A model generated the notes under the pieces. That model did not search any database and was not told the origin of the DNA. It worked only from the letters and a program-made list of their open reading frames with translations. Below, piece by piece: positions 8,248 through 16,541 of a DNA stretch of 64,000 nucleotides (the first letter of the stretch is position 1; every line of letters starts with the position of its first letter). The stretch lies in assembly GCF_011761345.1 (NCBI RefSeq), contig NZ_JAASRY010000001.1, forward strand, positions 62,001-126,000. The letters are read 5' to 3'. The stretch is from Thalassobacillus devorans (lineage in GTDB: Bacteria > Bacillota > Bacilli > Bacillales > Halobacillaceae). Position numbers and translations under genes: made by a program.

Positions 8248-8682
8248 TTAAGATAAACGCGGGTCAGCCAGCAGACGTTCCATTTCTTCCATGTGCTGGG
8301 TTTCATCAGCAATCATATCCTCAAGCTTGACTACTAATTCAGTCAAACCAAGTTCGTCTGCCTGCTGTTTGCGTTTTTCATAACGGTTAATAGTATCTTC
8401 CTCTGACTTGCGAGCTTCTTCCAGCATATCCTTGACGTTCGTCAGCTGCTTTACTTCTGCTGGAGTGGTTGTAGGGGTACCTCCAAGAATTTTAATTTTT
8501 TCAGATAGATAGAGAGCGTGTCCCTGCTCGTCAGCGATTTCTCCTTCGAAAAATGGCTTCAATACGGAATAATAAAGGCCATCAACGGTTGCTGCATTAT
8601 ACGTATACATAATTGAAGCTGCATATTCATGTGCTAGGTCCTCATTAAGACCTTCAATCAATTCTTTCATATTTTGATCCAT
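8248..8682 (-). CDS. Ferritin-like di-iron protein (bacterioferritin/Dps-like)
   Basis: 144 aa from the second ATG (8682), placed nine bases after SD AAAGGA; the ATG at 8688 is only three bases away. A four-helix ferritin-like domain is indicated by acidic/His metal ligands on successive helices: LAHEYAASIMY, EIADEQGHALYLSEK, ARKSEEDTINRYEKR and IADETQHMEEME. It is probably an iron-storage or peroxide-detoxifying protein of the cytoplasm. A SigB-type promoter lies just upstream, consistent with a general-stress role. The exact subfamily (Dps, Bfr or rubrerythrin-like) is unsettled. Confidence 0.85.
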   Translation of the reverse strand: MDQNMKELIEGLNEDLAHEYAASIMYTYNAATVDGLYYSVLKPFFEGEIADEQGHALYLSEKIKILGGTPTTTPAEVKQLTNVKDMLEEARKSEEDTINRYEKRKQQADELGLTELVVKLEDMIADETQHMEEMERLLADPRLS

Positions 8683-8721
8683 ATCCATTCATCCTTTCCA
8701 ATAAAATATTCCATGGTTACT

Positions 8722-8746
8722 ATTCCCTGGATAGTTTTTCATAAAC
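8722..8746 (-). promoter_or_regulatory. Candidate SigB promoter of the ferritin-like gene
   Basis: On the minus strand GTTTAT, a 13-bp spacer and GGGAAT match the SigB consensus (GTTTAA, 12-14 bp, GGGTAT) with one change in each box. The -10 lies about 40 bp upstream of the start codon. Confidence 0.6.
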
Positions 8747-8785
8747 GTCTATGTGGTATCGTAAGGAAGAATGGAGGTACAGTTA

Positions 8786-9433
8786 ATGAGGAAAAAGCAG
8801 CGCTACTTTTTGACAGCCATGCTTGTGCTCGCGTTCCTATCGGTTATCATATTCACGTTCCAAGTAGCTTCAGAAGGGACACCGAATCTTGACCGCTGGG
8901 CAAGTCCATTTGTTGCTGAGGTCGAAGGAACTGCTGTGGAATCTATGTTCCGATGGATTACCGAGTTGGGTTCGAGCTGGTTCTTATATACGATAGCGAT
9001 CATAACAGGGTTGATTCTCTGGTTTTACTATAAGGATATCCTCGCAGGGATTATGCTTGTGGCAGGCGTTGCTGCAGGTTATGGCGCTAACTTTGCCATT
9101 AAGCATCTTGTTCAGCGGGAACGACCACGTATTTTGGAAAGTGTCGATGGTACAGGGTTAAGTTATCCCAGTGGTCATGCGATGGTATCGATGGTCACCT
9201 ATAGTCTGCTTGTTTATTTTTTGATGATACAAATGAAAAGTATGAAGGCAGCCGTCTGGATCCTTGCGGTGGGTCTGATATTGATTCTGCTGATCGGATT
9301 CAGCCGTTATGTGTTACGGGTGCATTATTTAACGGACGTGGTGGCAGGTTTCAGCTTTGGAATCCTTGTTGTCGCGGTGTGGCTTTCTTTATATCATAGG
9401 TGGAAAGGAAGAAGAGAATCATCTCCGACTTGA
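8786..9433 (+). CDS. PAP2-family membrane phosphatase
   Basis: 215 aa from the ATG at 8786, seven bases after SD GGAGGT. The three PAP2 motifs are all present: KHLVQRERP, YPSGHAMVS and SRYVLRVHYLTDVVAG, with the catalytic His in the last. Five to six membrane helices surround them, so the active site faces outward. It likely dephosphorylates undecaprenyl pyrophosphate or a phosphatidyl-phosphate lipid; which one cannot be decided. It stands alone and precedes the lia genes. Confidence 0.9.
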   Translation: MRKKQRYFLTAMLVLAFLSVIIFTFQVASEGTPNLDRWASPFVAEVEGTAVESMFRWITELGSSWFLYTIAIITGLILWFYYKDILAGIMLVAGVAAGYGANFAIKHLVQRERPRILESVDGTGLSYPSGHAMVSMVTYSLLVYFLMIQMKSMKAAVWILAVGLILILLIGFSRYVLRVHYLTDVVAGFSFGILVVAVWLSLYHRWKGRRESSPT

Positions 9434-9452
9434 GACGGAGAAAGAACCATTC

Positions 9453-9482
9453 CCCCGAGCGTTACGGCTCGGGGATTTTTTT
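9453..9482 (+). terminator. Terminator of the PAP2 gene
   Basis: CCCCGAGC pairs with GCTCGGGG across a 6-nt loop, then A and seven T. Confidence 0.92.
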
Positions 9483-9535
9483 GTGATAATGGAGCCAGGA
9501 AAATAAAAGATAACCCTGTAAAAAGAAGGGATTAA

Positions 9536-9549
9536 AGACAAGGTTGTCT
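9536..9549 (+). promoter_or_regulatory. Dyad upstream of liaF, candidate operator
   Basis: AGACAA-GG-TTGTCT is a perfect 6+6 inverted repeat 37 bp upstream of liaF, flanked by TTAA on both sides. Its position suggests a binding site in the lia promoter region, but I cannot match it to a known LiaR or VraR box. Confidence 0.4.
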
Positions 9550-9585
9550 AATTTTAACAAAGATAGAGACAAAAAGGGATGAGCG

Positions 9586-10362
9586 ATGATGAGAAAAGGA
9601 TGGCTGCACTTCTTGCTTGCTTTCTTGCTGATAGGAACAGGCATTGTGCTTATGTTGGAAAATCTAGGGGTAATTGATAAGACGTTATATATATCATGGG
9701 GAATGATATTAGCTGCAATCCTTATGCTTACCGGGCTGAAGCTCTGGTGGGACAGGTTGGCTGGCCACGGGGGTTCCTGGATGTTCGGTTCTTTTTTTAC
9801 TATTTATGGGCTCCTGGTGCTGCTGGGAGAAATAGGCGTTATTATATTTACGTTTAGCGATGTGCTCAAGCTCTGGCCGCTTCTATTTATCTACATTGGA
9901 TTTGGTATGTTTCTCGGAGGCAGCCGGAAACGGTTCCGGGTGAATGTCGATACGGAAGACCTCAGTGGGTCTTCATTTGAAAAGAAACATAACAATAAGA
10001 AAATGCACACGGTAATCGGAGACCATCAATATAATGCAGAAAATTGGAAAGTGGAACCGATGCAACTGTGGAATGCAGTAGGGGATTACCACTTTGATTT
10101 TACAAAAGCTTTTATACCTGAAAAGGATACCCCTATTTCTGTTAAAGGCTGGGCTGGAGATATAAAAATGCTGATGCCGGAGAACCTTGATTACCGGATA
10201 GAAGCCTTTGTTAAAGCCGGCAGTATCAATCTTTTGGGAAAGACATCTGACGGCATCAATAGATCGACGACATTTGAGACTCCAGGTTATCAGGATGCAA
10301 CAAGGCGATTGACGATCGATATTGATCTTAAGGCTGGCGATGTTCGGGTCGACAAGGTATAG
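9586..10362 (+). CDS. liaF: LiaF-like envelope-stress regulator membrane protein
   Basis: 258 aa. Four N-terminal membrane helices (about residues 8-115) are followed by a cytosolic LiaF/VraT C-terminal domain beginning around DTEDLSGSSFEKKH. In B. subtilis LiaF keeps the LiaS kinase inactive until lipid-II-targeting antibiotics disturb the envelope. The start has two adjacent ATGs (9586, 9589); the SD is a modest AAAGGGA. liaS begins 11 bp downstream, so this is a liaF-liaS-liaR operon. A small dyad lies upstream. Confidence 0.88.
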   Translation: MMRKGWLHFLLAFLLIGTGIVLMLENLGVIDKTLYISWGMILAAILMLTGLKLWWDRLAGHGGSWMFGSFFTIYGLLVLLGEIGVIIFTFSDVLKLWPLLFIYIGFGMFLGGSRKRFRVNVDTEDLSGSSFEKKHNNKKMHTVIGDHQYNAENWKVEPMQLWNAVGDYHFDFTKAFIPEKDTPISVKGWAGDIKMLMPENLDYRIEAFVKAGSINLLGKTSDGINRSTTFETPGYQDATRRLTIDIDLKAGDVRVDKV

Positions 10363-10373
10363 GAGCGGATAGT

Positions 10374-11435
10374 ATGTTGAAACGATTAAGCAGTATTAGA
10401 TATACGTTTATACGATCTCATTTATTTGGACTGATACTGAATACCTTTGTGCTGCTGGCTGTCCTGCTCTCCATCCATGTATGGTTCACACCGGAGTGGC
10501 TGGCAGCAGGAGCAATTCTTTTATTTATGGGCATTTATTTTCTGCTTGGCCTGTTCATGTCTTTTTATGCAGGCTTCCGCTCAAGCGGAGATTTAAAGGA
10601 CCGTATCGATAGTCTATCGACAGTGATTACCCATCTGGCAAGAGGGAACTTCAAGACGAAAGTTTTGTTCAGTGAAGAAGATGAAATTGCGAGAATTGCC
10701 AGTGAGTTAAATGAGCTGGGCGGAAAATTGCAGGAACAAAAGGACTCTTTAGTGCGTCTTGCGGATGAGAAAGCAGAGCTCGCCAAAAAAGCCCATAGTG
10801 CTGCGACCATGGAAGAACGCCAGCGGCTGGCCCGGGATTTGCATGATGCGGTAAGCCAGCAGCTATTTGCATTGACGATGATGTCCCAGGCGGCAGTAAG
10901 GGTGTTCGATAAAAAACCAGATCAGGCGAAACGGCAGCTGGAGGAAATTTCTGCAATGGCTTTACAGGCACAGACAGAAATGCGTGCATTATTGCTGCAC
11001 CTCAGACCTGTTCATTTATCAGGGGAACCGTTGACCAAAGGGATCGAGCGCCTGGTTGAAGAACTGGAGCAAAAGTGCCCCATCCATTTTCACGTGCAAA
11101 TGGAGGAAACAGGAGGTCTCTCTCAAACAAAAGAGGAGCATCTATTCCGGATTATCCAGGAGGCGTTATCCAATATACTGCGGCATTCGAATGCCACGGA
11201 TGTCAATGTCAGCCTGAAAGAGAAAAACGAAGAGCTTTTTTTACATATTGGAGACAATGGGGTGGGGTTCAATATGAAGGAAAAGGAAACGATTGTTGCT
11301 TCCTATGGATTGAAAACAATGCGAGAAAGGACTGGGGAGATAGGGGGCAACTTTGCACTCCGCTCACGGGAAGGGGAAGGAACGCATATTGATATACGTG
11401 TGCCGTTGCAGACAGTTAAGGGGGAGATAGGATGA
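10374..11435 (+). CDS. liaS: Two-component sensor kinase LiaS/VraS
   Basis: 353 aa membrane histidine kinase of the NarL-coupled HisKA_3 type. Two N-terminal helices enclose a very short extracytoplasmic loop (intramembrane-sensing type), then a HAMP-like linker, then the phospho-acceptor box ERQRLARDLHDAVSQQ with the His near residue 156, and a C-terminal HATPase (QEALSNILRHS, DNGVGF). SD AGGAGCGG precedes the ATG. It overlaps liaR by 4 nt. It probably phosphorylates LiaR upon cell-wall damage. Confidence 0.93.
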   Translation: MLKRLSSIRYTFIRSHLFGLILNTFVLLAVLLSIHVWFTPEWLAAGAILLFMGIYFLLGLFMSFYAGFRSSGDLKDRIDSLSTVITHLARGNFKTKVLFSEEDEIARIASELNELGGKLQEQKDSLVRLADEKAELAKKAHSAATMEERQRLARDLHDAVSQQLFALTMMSQAAVRVFDKKPDQAKRQLEEISAMALQAQTEMRALLLHLRPVHLSGEPLTKGIERLVEELEQKCPIHFHVQMEETGGLSQTKEEHLFRIIQEALSNILRHSNATDVNVSLKEKNEELFLHIGDNGVGFNMKEKETIVASYGLKTMRERTGEIGGNFALRSREGEGTHIDIRVPLQTVKGEIG

Positions 11436-12067
11436 TAAAGGTTGTGGTAGTTGATGATCATGATGTTGTCCGAAAAGGAGTCATCGCTTATTTGAATACC
11501 GAGGATGAGCTTGACATCATCGGAGAAGCCTCCAGCGGGAATAAAGGAGCGAAGCTGGTTGCTGACTTGAAGCCAGACGTCGTGCTGATGGACTTGATCA
11601 TGGAAGATGGCACCGGCATTGAAGCTACAAAACAAATCATGGCCGAACATCCCGGTTGTAAAGTGATTATTCTCACCAGCTATTATGATGATGAAAAAGT
11701 GTTCCCGGCGCTTGAGGCAGGAGCATTCAGCTATATGCTGAAAACTTCATCAGCCGATGAAATCGCCGATGCTATCAAGAAAGCCTATCGTGGTGAAAAT
11801 ACGATCGAACCAAAAGTGGCGGGGAAGATGATGAACCGCTTCCGATCATCCGAGAAGAAACCCCATGATGAACTGACGCAGCGGGAACTGGAAGTGTTGT
11901 TATGTATCGGAGAAGGGATGACCAACCAGGAGATCAGTGATTCTCTTTATATAGGCATCAAAACCGTGAAAACCCATGTCAGCAATATCCTCAGTAAACT
12001 AGGTGTCCACGACCGGACACAGGCGGCGGTCTATGCCCATAAAAATCAATTGCTGAAAAAAATTTAA
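11432..12067 (+). CDS. liaR: Two-component response regulator LiaR/VraR
   Basis: 211 aa. The N-terminal receiver has acidic residues VVVDDHD and phospho-acceptor Asp near 54 (VVLMDLIMEDG). The C-terminal LuxR/NarL HTH includes LTQRELEVLLCIGEGMTNQE and KTVKTHVSNILSKL. It is the DNA-binding output of the lia envelope-stress system. Its start overlaps the liaS stop (ATGA), so translation is coupled. A long terminator follows at 12163. Confidence 0.95.
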   Translation: MIKVVVVDDHDVVRKGVIAYLNTEDELDIIGEASSGNKGAKLVADLKPDVVLMDLIMEDGTGIEATKQIMAEHPGCKVIILTSYYDDEKVFPALEAGAFSYMLKTSSADEIADAIKKAYRGENTIEPKVAGKMMNRFRSSEKKPHDELTQRELEVLLCIGEGMTNQEISDSLYIGIKTVKTHVSNILSKLGVHDRTQAAVYAHKNQLLKKI

Positions 12068-12162
12068 GGGAGCAGGGCGATTCGTTCGTAATTATTGACA
12101 AATGTCTGAGTGATGTAAAAGTGTGAGTAGGATCTGTATGCCTGCTCACTTTATTAGCATTG

Positions 12163-12205
12163 AAATCGAGTAGGAAACTGAAAAAGGTTTCCTACTCGAT
12201 TTTTT
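12163..12205 (+). terminator. Terminator after liaR
   Basis: AAATCGAGTAGGAAAC pairs perfectly over 16 bp with GTTTCCTACTCGATTT (8-nt loop) and runs into T-rich sequence. Confidence 0.92.
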
Positions 12206-12288
12206 AACTTTTTAAAGTATCAGGCAGCTCAGGGAACGGTTCACTTGGGGGCGTGCTGTACTCCTAAGCCTACTCATGAACGCTATAT

Positions 12289-12438
12289 GAGACAATTTGC
12301 AAATATGAGAGACGCCCCCATAAGGAAGAGTGACAATCTCTTATCGATAGGAGACAATTTTGAAGAAAAGAGAGACAAAAACGAAAAAAAGAGAGACAAA
12401 TTTTAAAAAAAGAGAGAATTAAATCTTATAAGAGAGAC
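12289..12438 (+). repeat. Helically phased GAGACAA array 1 (8 units)
   Basis: GAGAC or a one-base variant starts at 12289, 12309, 12330 (GTGAC), 12351, 12372, 12393, 12414 (GAGAA) and 12434: a strict 20-21 bp period, or two DNA turns. The core is often extended to ATRAGAGACAA, and the spacers are A/T-rich and unconserved. It lies between convergent liaR and hmoB, behind the liaR terminator; nothing else is visible in 12206-12516. An inverted counterpart is at 23788-23935. Confidence 0.85.
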
Positions 12439-12516
12439 ACTCCCTCTTAGGGTAAGAAACAGAAAGTATTAAGAAAGTATTAAGGTTTTCGACACAGGTA
12501 CTTAGCGAGAAGTCAA

Positions 12517-13023
12517 TTATTCTTCTTCAAATTGTACCATTCGGTATTTGGTGATATAAGCGTCACCGTCGATAAAGGAAGGTTTTTTGGTATGCTTTGG
12601 TCCGGAATTTTGATGCGCCTGTTCAAACGACTGGGAGTTCTTCCAGTCTTCAAAGTCATTTTCATTGCGCCATTGCGTGAGAACTACATAAGTGTTTCCT
12701 TTTAAAGGACGGAGAATGCGCAGTGCCTGGAAGCCTTCCATTTGTTCCACTCCGCCTTTGCGGTTTTTGAAACGGTCTTCAAAAACAGGGCGACCTTCGT
12801 CACTGACAGGAATGTTGTTCATGACGACAAACCCCTCGGGCTTCATCTCGCCGACTGCGTCTACTGTTTCATAGTCCCGGCCTTCTTCGAAAATGCCAGG
12901 CTCACCTTCATGGTATGCAACAGTTTTATCTTGATCCTGCATGAAAAAGAGTGTCGTTTCTGGGTGTTTCTTATCTAGCTTTGCTAAATAGTTTGGTGTA
13001 CCATTTGTCATAGAAACTTTCAT
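12517..13023 (-). CDS. hmoB: Heme-degrading monooxygenase HmoB (YhgC-like)
   Basis: 168 aa from the ATG at 13023 (SD GGAAAGGGG ten bases before). The C-terminal half carries an ABM (antibiotic biosynthesis monooxygenase) fold with FKNRKGGVEQMEGFQALRIL and YVVLTQWRNENDFEDWKNSQSF, then a conserved AHQN segment. B. subtilis HmoB opens the heme ring to release iron. The gene is divergent from pbpF and close to the hem genes, the same neighbourhood as yhgC. Iron or heme regulation is likely, but I see no clear Fur box. Confidence 0.88.
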   Translation of the reverse strand: MKVSMTNGTPNYLAKLDKKHPETTLFFMQDQDKTVAYHEGEPGIFEEGRDYETVDAVGEMKPEGFVVMNNIPVSDEGRPVFEDRFKNRKGGVEQMEGFQALRILRPLKGNTYVVLTQWRNENDFEDWKNSQSFEQAHQNSGPKHTKKPSFIDGDAYITKYRMVQFEEE

Positions 13024-13127
13024 TTGCACATATCCCCTTTCCATTATAAATTCAGTTTAGCAATGAAAGAAAAGAAAAAACAAGTTATAACACATAGAGG
13101 AAAGTTATAAGAAAGGATGCGCAACCC

Positions 13128-15314
13128 TTGAAACTTTGGAATAACAACGGTAGACCGACGACCAGAATGAAACGTCTGAAGAAAAAGCGTTATAAATGGG
13201 CCGCAATTATCGCATTAAGTGCTGTCATACTGGCTGTGCTTGGCTACTTGACGATTTTGTTTGGCGGCATGCTGGTGGCAGATAAAGAAAAGCTGGTATT
13301 GAATGATGCCACGACAGTAGAACTGGAAAACGGAGAAGTGATCGAGCGAATCTACACAGAGAATCGTACGCTTGTTTCAATCGATGAAATACCGGATCAC
13401 GTCGAGGAGGCGTTTATGGCTGTTGAGGATGCCCGTTTTTATGAACATGGCGGGGTGGACCCACGGGCAATTTTCCGTGCCGTCTATAAAGATTTGATAG
13501 CAATGAAGAAGGTAGAAGGCGGCAGTACGATTACGATGCAGCTTGCCAAAAACCTGTTTTTGACCAATGATAAGACATGGATGCGAAAGACAAAAGAAGT
13601 TATGGCTGCACTGTATTTGGAGCGTAATTACACGAAAAAAGAAATACTGGAACTATACCTGAACCGGATTTACTTCGGGAAAGGGATTTATGGGGTCGAG
13701 CAGGCCTCCCAAGTCTTTTACAACAAGCCTGCCTCAGAGCTGACTATTTCTGAAGGGGCAATGCTCGCGGGTATGCCAAAAGCACCGAACACATACTCGC
13801 CAGTTGATAATCCTGAAGAAGCCGTGAAGCGAAGGAACGTCGTGCTCGATCGTATGCACAGTGTTGGTATGATTACATCCGAGCAGTTACTACAGCTGCA
13901 AGGTAAGACGCTTGAAGTGAATTACCAGGAGCGCGAAGATCAGAAATGGTCCAATAGTTACGTGGATCTGGTCATCCGGGAAGCTGCAGCCCGTTACAAT
14001 ATCAGCCGGGATGAACTGAAGCGCGGAGGATACCGGATTATTACCGGAATGGACCCTGACATCCAGAAAATCGCTTATGAGGAGATGCAGAATGGCGAAT
14101 ATGCACCAGGCTCTGTAGAAGGAGTGCAAGGTGCATTCACATTGATGGATGCGGACAGCGGAGCAATTGTTGCCGCTATCGGAGGACGTGATTACGAGCA
14201 CGGTACCATGAACCGTGCCAACGTACGGCGTTCCCCAGGTTCAACCATCAAACCATTGTCAGTCTACGGGCCTGCGATGATGGAGGCAGGGTATGATCCG
14301 TACTCCTTACTAGTTGACCGCCCAATGAAATTTGGTAATTACGAACCTAAAAACTATGATGGTAATTATGAAGGGCTTGTCTCCCTATATGATGCGCTGG
14401 TGAAGTCAAAAAACGTCCCAGCGGTATGGCTGCTTGACCAAATTGGTATTAAGACTTCCAAAGAATACTTGAAGAAGCTTGGCCTGGAAACCAATGACAG
14501 CGGCTTGTCGCTGGCGCTCGGCGGACTTGAGCATGGCTACTCACCAGTGGAGATGGTAGAAGCTTACCGTGCTTTTTCGAGAGGCGGAAAGGCGATCGAC
14601 GCTTACGCCATAAAGAAAATCGAAGACCGAAACGGAGAAGTCATCGAAGAAATGGAGCCGAAAGAACGAACTGTTTTTTCTGAACAGGTGGCCTGGAATA
14701 TGACCGAGATGCTTCAGCGTGTCGTTTCCCACGGGACCGGGACATCAGGCAGTTATGGAAAAGCTCTAGCGGGCAAGACAGGTACCCAGCAGCATGATTC
14801 CGTCCCAGGTAAAAATAAAGATGTATGGTTTGCCGGCTATACACCGGAATATGTCGGAAGTTTGTGGATGGGTTATGATTCATCCGGGAAAGATCATTAT
14901 CTGGAAGGGGGAAGCAGCTACCCCACTGCTATGATGAAATCGATTCTGACAAAAATCGATCAGCAAAAAGGGTTGAGCGCCAGCTTCCAACAGCCTGAAG
15001 GAGTAGAAGAGGATGTCGCCCCTCCAGTAAAACTTCCAGTGATTGACGACCTTAACGTAAAGTTCGAAGTAGGAGGTTCATCGCTTATTCGAGGCAGATT
15101 GTCCTGGACACCTGGTGAGGATGACCGAATTGTCTATCACATTTATAAAGAGGAGCCTGGAGTTGATACCCGTGTAGGGGAAGTAACCGGCAAAGGGACG
15201 TTCAAGGTGGACATAAAGAACGTCTTCCAGCGCCATACCTATTATGTTGTTCCTTACGATCCATATACAAAGATGGAGGGACAGCAGTCCAATCGGGCAG
15301 TATTGGAATGGTAA
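13128..15314 (+). CDS. pbpF: Class A penicillin-binding protein PbpF
   Basis: Bifunctional peptidoglycan glycosyltransferase/transpeptidase, 728 aa, read from TTG at 13128 (SD GAAAGGAT). The cytosolic N-terminus is basic, followed by one membrane anchor. The GT51 domain shows EDARFYEHGG, GGSTITMQLAKNLF and ELYLNRIYFGKGIYGVE. The transpeptidase has SPGSTIKPL near residue 370, SKN, and KTGT near 550. A C-terminal fibronectin-type or PASTA-like extension follows (about 630-728). In B. subtilis pbpF is adjacent to hemE and is expressed in the forespore. Confidence 0.94.
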   Translation: MKLWNNNGRPTTRMKRLKKKRYKWAAIIALSAVILAVLGYLTILFGGMLVADKEKLVLNDATTVELENGEVIERIYTENRTLVSIDEIPDHVEEAFMAVEDARFYEHGGVDPRAIFRAVYKDLIAMKKVEGGSTITMQLAKNLFLTNDKTWMRKTKEVMAALYLERNYTKKEILELYLNRIYFGKGIYGVEQASQVFYNKPASELTISEGAMLAGMPKAPNTYSPVDNPEEAVKRRNVVLDRMHSVGMITSEQLLQLQGKTLEVNYQEREDQKWSNSYVDLVIREAAARYNISRDELKRGGYRIITGMDPDIQKIAYEEMQNGEYAPGSVEGVQGAFTLMDADSGAIVAAIGGRDYEHGTMNRANVRRSPGSTIKPLSVYGPAMMEAGYDPYSLLVDRPMKFGNYEPKNYDGNYEGLVSLYDALVKSKNVPAVWLLDQIGIKTSKEYLKKLGLETNDSGLSLALGGLEHGYSPVEMVEAYRAFSRGGKAIDAYAIKKIEDRNGEVIEEMEPKERTVFSEQVAWNMTEMLQRVVSHGTGTSGSYGKALAGKTGTQQHDSVPGKNKDVWFAGYTPEYVGSLWMGYDSSGKDHYLEGGSSYPTAMMKSILTKIDQQKGLSASFQQPEGVEEDVAPPVKLPVIDDLNVKFEVGGSSLIRGRLSWTPGEDDRIVYHIYKEEPGVDTRVGEVTGKGTFKVDIKNVFQRHTYYVVPYDPYTKMEGQQSNRAVLEW

Positions 15315-15415
15315 CCGGAAAATCGCACAAAATGGTGACAAAAATCCTCAAGTCCTATGTAGATAGTAAAAAAGTGTTATAGTGGTATACGGATAAAAGT
15401 ATGACAGTTATTGGT

Positions 15416-15453
15416 GGAACGGATAGCAGGCATGTGCTGACAGATCCGGTTCC
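15416..15453 (+). ncRNA. Stem-loop in the hemE leader
   Basis: GGAACGGAT pairs with ATCCGGTTCC (one bulged C), enclosing AGCA/TGCT. It lies about 35 nt upstream of the hemE start in a 175-bp gap. It is not a terminator (no T-run); it may affect mRNA stability or control hemE expression. Unassigned to any known riboswitch. Confidence 0.45.
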
Positions 15454-15489
15454 AGTTATGGTGAACATATAGTAAAGGGGTTATTTAGC

Positions 15490-16527
15490 ATGACAAGACA
15501 GATCAACGATACGATTTTGAGAGCCTTCCGTGGAGAAACGACGGATTACACACCAGTATGGTATATGCGTCAGGCTGGCCGTTCTCAGCCGGAATACCGC
15601 CAGCTGAAGGAGAAGTATTCTTTATTTGAAATCACTCATCAGCCGGAGTTGTGTGCCTATGTAACGAGGCTGCCAGTGGAACAATATGACGTTGATGCGG
15701 CAATTCTCTATAAAGACATTATGTCGCCGCTTCCTGCTATTGGGGTGGATGTCGATATTAAAAAAGGAATTGGTCCGGTCATCGATAATCCGATCCAGTC
15801 GAAAGCTGATGTCGAGAAATTAGGCACGATTGATCCAGAATCCGATGTCCCCTACGTGTTGGATACTATCAGACTGCTGACAAACGAGCAGCTGGACGTC
15901 CCGTTGATCGGTTTCAGCGGGGCACCGTTTACCTTGGCAAGCTATATGATTGAGGGTGGCCCTTCAAAAAATTATAATAAAACCAAATCCTTGATGTACA
16001 GCGACTCGGAAACATGGTTTATGTTGATGGATAAGTTGGCCGATATGACGATCGAATATGTCCGGGGACAAGTCAATGCTGGAGCAAAGGCGATTCAGAT
16101 TTTCGACTCCTGGGTCGGTGCGTTGAATCAGGAAGATTACCGTACATTCATCAAGCCAGTAATGCACCGTATCTTTTCTTCGCTTCAGGAAGAAGGGGTA
16201 CCGTTGATCATGTTTGGTGTCGGAGCACGTCATTTGATCACAGAGTGGAATGACCTTCCAGTTGATGTGTTAGGCCTGGACTGGAGAATGTCTATTGCAG
16301 AAGCAAGAAATCTTGGCATCACGAAGCCGCTTCAAGGCAACCTGGATCCTTCCTTACTGTTATCGGACTGGGAAGTTATCGAGGAGCGTGCCAAACGGAT
16401 CATTGATGAAGGAAAGGAAAATCCTGCCCATATCTTCAATCTTGGTCACGGGGTGACACCTGATATCAAGCCGGAGACACTAAAACGGTTGACCAGCCTG
16501 ATTCATGAGTATTCCAGCAGAAATTAA
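15490..16527 (+). CDS. hemE: Uroporphyrinogen decarboxylase
   Basis: Decarboxylates the four acetate chains of uroporphyrinogen III to give coproporphyrinogen III, 345 aa, cytoplasmic. The signature [16 protein letters not shown] lies near the N-terminus, with the expected [17 protein letters not shown] and a HNLGHGV-like C-terminal motif ([10 protein letters not shown]). SD AAAGGGG lies before the ATG. hemH starts 14 bp downstream and hemY next, giving the Firmicutes hemEHY operon. Confidence 0.98.
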   Translation: MTRQINDTILRAFRGETTDYTPVWYMRQAGRSQPEYRQLKEKYSLFEITHQPELCAYVTRLPVEQYDVDAAILYKDIMSPLPAIGVDVDIKKGIGPVIDNPIQSKADVEKLGTIDPESDVPYVLDTIRLLTNEQLDVPLIGFSGAPFTLASYMIEGGPSKNYNKTKSLMYSDSETWFMLMDKLADMTIEYVRGQVNAGAKAIQIFDSWVGALNQEDYRTFIKPVMHRIFSSLQEEGVPLIMFGVGARHLITEWNDLPVDVLGLDWRMSIAEARNLGITKPLQGNLDPSLLLSDWEVIEERAKRIIDEGKENPAHIFNLGHGVTPDIKPETLKRLTSLIHEYSSRN

Positions 16528-16541
16528 GAGGTGAATGATTG

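Noticed and set aside
12289-12438. GAGACAA array considered as a CRISPR or a minisatellite
   Set aside because: Repeats are only 5-11 bp with 9-15 bp variable spacers, no cas genes, and unit bodies are not similar, so neither model fits.
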